A program made the position numbers and the translations under genes. This document shows, one piece after another, positions 60,740-64,000 of a stretch of DNA of 64,000 bases; the first letter of the stretch is position 1; each line of letters starts with the position of its first letter. Source of the DNA: Clostridiales bacterium (lineage in GTDB: Bacteria > Bacillota > Clostridia > Oscillospirales > CAG-272); NCBI GenBank assembly GCA_011957885.1, contig BLMO01000158.1, forward strand, positions 1 through 64,000, in the 5' to 3' direction. Below the pieces are notes generated by a model that made no database searches, had not been told where the DNA came from, and saw nothing but the letters and a program-made list of their open reading frames with translations.

Positions 60740-61480
60740 TTACTCTGATTCCTGTTCCTTCAAATTTTCATAAAACCGGAGAATTTTATCCAGCCGATGT
60801 TTTACGCCGGATTTTGTAATAGGCGGGATATGCAATTGCCCCAGTTCCGCCATAGACGCCTGCGGATTTTCACACCGCAGCCGTGCCGTTTGCCGAAGTT
60901 CCTCAGGCAGACGAATTTCATACCCCCTGCGAAGAATTTCTGAAATGGCATTGGTATACTGCTGCGCCGCCGCAAGGGACTTGGATATGTTCGCCATATC
61001 ACAGTTCATCTGCCGATTTGCATTGCCGCGCACTTCCCGCACAATTTTTGCATTCATCAGGTCAAACGCCGCATGGGTCGCCCCGGTAAATGCAAGAAAA
61101 TCTTCTATTTCACTGCTGCTTTTGATATACAGCAAATGCCGGCTGCCCCGTCGGCCGGATTTCATACAAACGCCAGCTGCTGTCAAAATTGTTTCTGCCG
61201 CATCCCGCTCTGCCGCCGTTTCAAAAGACAATTCCAAATGATACTGCTTGTCCGGATTGGTGACAGATCCAAAGGATACAAACAGACCGGCTGCAAAACT
61301 TGCAGGACATGTCCCGCACCGAAAATGCTCTGGGGCAGAGGATATTTTCTCTGCCCGCAGGTCCGCGTCTGTAATAGCAGCCAAATCCAGCGCATCCTGC
61401 CGGATACGCTGACAGCATTTCTTTTTCGGAATGTTCTCAAGAATTGCTTCTTTTGTAATTCTACTATAACTTTCTGCCAT
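60740..61480 (-). CDS. whiA: WhiA-family DNA-binding protein, short form
   Basis: This 246-residue protein has the WhiA core: AGLFVSFGSVTNPDKQYHLEL in the LAGLIDADG-like domain, NANRQMNCDMANISKSLAAA, and a C-terminal HTH with ITKSGVKHRLDKIL. WhiA is normally about 300-320 residues. This one is shorter in the N-terminal domain. It is a nucleoid-associated factor affecting division and envelope genes. It starts 2 nt after the murB stop, so the two are coupled. The rapZ and yvcK genes that usually sit here are missing. Confidence 0.88.
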   Translation of the reverse strand: MAESYSRITKEAILENIPKKKCCQRIRQDALDLAAITDADLRAEKISSAPEHFRCGTCPASFAAGLFVSFGSVTNPDKQYHLELSFETAAERDAAETILTAAGVCMKSGRRGSRHLLYIKSSSEIEDFLAFTGATHAAFDLMNAKIVREVRGNANRQMNCDMANISKSLAAAQQYTNAISEILRRGYEIRLPEELRQTARLRCENPQASMAELGQLHIPPITKSGVKHRLDKILRFYENLKEQESE

Positions 61481-61481
61481 A

Positions 61482-62390
61482 TTAAGCCAAATAAATCATT
61501 TCACATTCAATTTCCACACCGAATTTGTGCAGTACTGCCTCTTTTATGATTTCAATAAGCTGCAGCACATCAGCCGCAGTCGCGCCGCCGCGGTTGATAA
61601 TAAATCCGGCATGCTTTTCAGAAACCTGCGCACCGCCGACACTTCTGCCTTTGAGTCCGCATTCTTCAATCATTTGTCCTGTATATCTGCCCGGATAACG
61701 CTTAAACACGCTTCCTGCAGAAGGAAATTCCAACGGTTGTTTGGACTTGCGGCGATGCATATAATCGTCCATGACATTGCGAATTTCCGCATCCCGCCCA
61801 GGCGTGAGCACAAACGTTGCGGATAATATAATCCGCTTAACATTGGAGCGATATACGCTGCTGCGGTAGTCAAAGGAATGCTCCGCCACCGCAAGCTCAT
61901 ACACCGCGCCTGTTTCCATATCGTAATACGTACTGGAAGATAAAATATCAGCAATCTCTCCGCCGTATGCACCTGCATTCATAAATACCGCGCCGGCAGC
62001 CGATCCGGGAATGCCATATAAAAACTCCATGCCGGACAAACCGCTGCCCCGGGCAGCAATCGCTGCGCCCGTAACACTTACGCCGCAGTCGCAAGTGACA
62101 GTATTTTCTACAACAGCTATATCTGTTACGCCTTCTGTAGAAAGGATCGCACCGGGATAGCCTGCATCAGAAACAAGCAAATTGCTTCCCTTTCCGATGG
62201 TTGTTATTGGAATTTCTGCCGTTTGTATCACACGTGCAGCCGCAACCAATTCTTCCCGATTTTGGGGACGCACATACAATGCCGCCGGTCCGCCAATCCG
62301 AAAGGTGGTATGTGCGGACATCAACGCATTTTCCAAATAAGCGACACCGATTTTATCCAGTTCTTTTTTTACGGCTGTAACAGAATGCAT
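61482..62390 (-). CDS. murB: UDP-N-acetylenolpyruvoylglucosamine reductase MurB
   Basis: The 302-residue FAD enzyme reduces UDP-GlcNAc-enolpyruvate to UDP-MurNAc in peptidoglycan synthesis. It has the FAD-binding segments TTIGKGSNLLVSDAGYPG and GIPGSAAGAVFMNAGAYGGE, and the catalytic-Ser loop PSAGSVFKRYPG, followed by SEKHAGFIIN. ATG 62390 follows TGGAGGCACT. The earlier in-frame codons belong to the phosphatase gene. It is the type II, short-loop form typical of Firmicutes. Confidence 0.96.
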   Translation of the reverse strand: MHSVTAVKKELDKIGVAYLENALMSAHTTFRIGGPAALYVRPQNREELVAAARVIQTAEIPITTIGKGSNLLVSDAGYPGAILSTEGVTDIAVVENTVTCDCGVSVTGAAIAARGSGLSGMEFLYGIPGSAAGAVFMNAGAYGGEIADILSSSTYYDMETGAVYELAVAEHSFDYRSSVYRSNVKRIILSATFVLTPGRDAEIRNVMDDYMHRRKSKQPLEFPSAGSVFKRYPGRYTGQMIEECGLKGRSVGGAQVSEKHAGFIINRGGATAADVLQLIEIIKEAVLHKFGVEIECEMIYLA

Positions 62391-62401
62391 AGTGCCTCCA
62401 T

Positions 62402-63085
62402 TTATAATATAGTCAGCAGTTCCGGGAGAGAATGAATCGTCCATTTCGGTTTTTCTGCTCCGCTTCCCCGACCGCTGCGGTCAAAATAACAACTGTCCAG
62501 ATCTGCACCCCGGGCACCTGCAATATCAGAGGAAAGAGAATCTCCGATCACAAGGTAAGATTCCCTGTGCCAATCTCCGATATCAGACAATACCTGATCA
62601 AAAAAGATCCGTTCCGGCTTGGCGCATCCCATTTCATGGGAGATATAAACTTTTTTGAAATACGGTGCGATCGGTGCACGGGACATCCGTTTTTTCTGCA
62701 CCCATGCAGTTGCGTTTGTAACAATATACAATGCGTACCGACGGGAAAGCTGCACTACCGTTTCCAGCGCACCGTCAATCAGTGCCGACTGCTCTGACAT
62801 GTGCTGCAAAAATGCATCTGACACCGCTTCAGCATGATCCGGATTCAAAGAATATCCCAGCGTCTCATATAATTTGACAAACCGCTCGGTGCGCAGACGT
62901 TCCCGGGTAGTTTCGCCCCGCTCCAGCCGTTTCCATTCCCTATCGTTGATTTCATGGTACAACTGCGCAATCGCATCGCTGTATCCCATAGGCGATTTTT
63001 CTAAAACACCGCGCAGTGCCTCTTTTTCTGCCAAATCAAAATCCAGCAGCGTATTGTCCGCGTCAAATAAAAGATATTGATACAT
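62402..63085 (-). CDS. HAD-family phosphatase, YjjG type
   Basis: This 227-residue enzyme has HAD motifs I (FDADNTLLDF, nucleophile Asp), II (TNATAW), the Lys of motif III (GCAKPERIFF) and IV (GDSLSSDIAGA). The long helical cap and YLLFDADNTLLDFDLAEKEA match YjjG-type pyrimidine nucleotidases, which clear non-canonical dUMP-like nucleotides. Substrate specificity is inferred. It lies 12 bp upstream of murB and is probably cotranscribed. Confidence 0.88.
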   Translation of the reverse strand: MYQYLLFDADNTLLDFDLAEKEALRGVLEKSPMGYSDAIAQLYHEINDREWKRLERGETTRERLRTERFVKLYETLGYSLNPDHAEAVSDAFLQHMSEQSALIDGALETVVQLSRRYALYIVTNATAWVQKKRMSRAPIAPYFKKVYISHEMGCAKPERIFFDQVLSDIGDWHRESYLVIGDSLSSDIAGARGADLDSCYFDRSGRGSGAEKPKWTIHSLPELLTIL

Positions 63086-63128
63086 CGCCGATTTTATGAC
63101 CGTTTCTTTCGTTTGATTTGTTTTAAAA

Positions 63129-64000
63129 TTATGCTTTCATGAAGCGATGGAAGGTCTTTTTACCTTTTTTGACCACAAGTCCGTCCTCCGGAATATCTTC
63201 TGCACTTACAGAAGCGGTAAAGCCTTCTGCTTTCACATCACCCACAAAAATACCGCCGCCGGAAATTAAGCGTTTTGCTTCCGCTTTGGAAGGTGCCAGC
63301 TTTGCCTTCACAAGCATATCGGATACAAGAATGGTTCCGTCTGTAAAATCATCTGCCGCAAGAGTTGTAGTCGGCATATTTTCTGCCATTCCGCCCGCTG
63401 CAAACACAGCCTTTGCAGCCGCAAGGGCTTTGTCGGCTTCTTCCTTTCCATGGATCAGGTTGGTGACTTCCCATGCCAGCCGCTCTTTTGCCGTATTCAG
63501 TTGAGCGCCTTCCAATTTTTCATACTTTGCAATCTCGGAAAGCTCCATAAATGTAAGCATTTTCATGCAGTTGATCACGTCAGAATCGTCAATATTTCTC
63601 CAATATTGGAAAAATTCGTAAGGAGATGTTTTATCTGGATCGAGCCACAACGCACCCTTTTCCGTTTTGCCCATTTTCTTGCCTTCGCTGGTCAAAAGCA
63701 GCTTGAAGGTAAGACCAAATGCTTCCTTCCCGGTTTTGCGGCGGATCAGCTCCACGCCGGCAATAATATTAGACCATTGATCGTCTCCGCCTGTTTCCAG
63801 AACGCAGCCATAATCCTGATTCAAGCGATAGAAATCGTACGCCTGCATAATCATGTAGTTGAATTCCAGGAATGTCAGCCCGGTTTCCATTCTGGATTTA
63901 TAACATTCGGCGCCAAGCATTCTGTTTACTGTAAAATGTGGACCAACTTCCCGCAGGAAGTTTACGTAGTTCAAATCCAGCAGCCAGTCTCCGTTATTGA
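63129..64000 (-). CDS. tyrS: Tyrosyl-tRNA synthetase TyrS, C-terminal part (runs off the window)
   Basis: About 290 codons are present. They include the tyrosine-binding region (TGLTFLEFNYMIMQAYDFYR, ETGGDDQWSNIIAGVELIR), the KMSKS loop in the variant EGKKMGKTEKGA, and a C-terminal S4-like RNA-binding domain (KRLISGGGIFVGDVKAEGF). It charges tRNA-Tyr. The N-terminal HIGH region and start lie beyond the right edge. Frame continues to the last base with DWLLDLNYV. Confidence 0.96.
   Translation of the reverse strand, partial: NNGDWLLDLNYVNFLREVGPHFTVNRMLGAECYKSRMETGLTFLEFNYMIMQAYDFYRLNQDYGCVLETGGDDQWSNIIAGVELIRRKTGKEAFGLTFKLLLTSEGKKMGKTEKGALWLDPDKTSPYEFFQYWRNIDDSDVINCMKMLTFMELSEIAKYEKLEGAQLNTAKERLAWEVTNLIHGKEEADKALAAAKAVFAAGGMAENMPTTTLAADDFTDGTILVSDMLVKAKLAPSKAEAKRLISGGGIFVGDVKAEGFTASVSAEDIPEDGLVVKKGKKTFHRFMKA

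Noticed and set aside
1..64000. tRNA, rRNA or CRISPR features
   Set aside because: No cloverleaf, rRNA stretch or regularly spaced direct repeats were seen. tRNA detection by eye is limited, so a scan program could still find one.

Overview
The window is from a spore-forming low-to-mid GC Firmicute of class Clostridia. The evidence is sigG next to a divergent spoIVA, a split spoIVB, and a dnaE-whiA-murB cluster with Gram-positive ribosome binding sites. An Oscillospirales or related gut lineage is my inference. No rRNA, tRNA or CRISPR array was seen.

Central observation: the sporulation serine protease gene spoIVB is split in two. Bases 1-477 encode the part carrying the catalytic His and Asp and end in ...GIVQGM followed by a stop codon. 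Bases 50966-51097 encode the rest, starting exactly at the catalytic Ser of the SGSP motif. Between them lies a 50,488-bp element (478-50965). It ends in three tandem, apparently intact large serine recombinase genes (45.9-50.9 kb). Joining the two halves at a TG dinucleotide present at both ends (476-477 and 50964-50965) restores the reading frame and the family motif GMSGSP with no scar. Inside the element, inverted GTCCTT/AAGGAC arms sit exactly 15 nt from that TG on each side. The layout is that of the sporulation-gene intervening elements (sigK/skin, spsM, gerE), but with spoIVB as target.

Cargo, left to right: a Fic protein (1.5 kb); a sigma factor, membrane regulator and lipoprotein operon (3.7-5.5); a YtrA-type GntR plus ABC exporter (5.7-7.6); a run of small stress or detoxification genes including an RseP-like site-2 protease and an iron-sulfur flavodoxin-like protein (7.7-14.2); a two-component system with an FtsX-type ABC exporter and a VanY-like D,D-carboxypeptidase (14.4-20.5); a second two-component system, an alkyltransferase-like protein and an ABC exporter (20.9-26.5); a lantibiotic-immunity type module resembling CprRK/CprABC (26.6-34.2); a run of GntR, MerR, TetR, AraC and sigma regulators with decayed transporters, flavoproteins and an orphan TPP riboswitch (34.3-41.3); an AraC-ABC operon (42.2-44.5); decayed conjugative-element genes (44.7-45.1); and the recombinases. 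No phage structural gene, relaxase, coupling ATPase or replication gene was recognised. The element therefore looks like a cargo island for sensing and resisting cell-envelope antibiotics. Many genes are fragments, which points to repeated deletion and acquisition.

Right of the element is ordinary chromosome: sigG (+), then leftward genes for SpoIVA, a lipoprotein, a small membrane protein, a class A penicillin-binding protein, DnaE, a short WhiA, MurB, a HAD phosphatase and the start-truncated tyrS that runs off the window.
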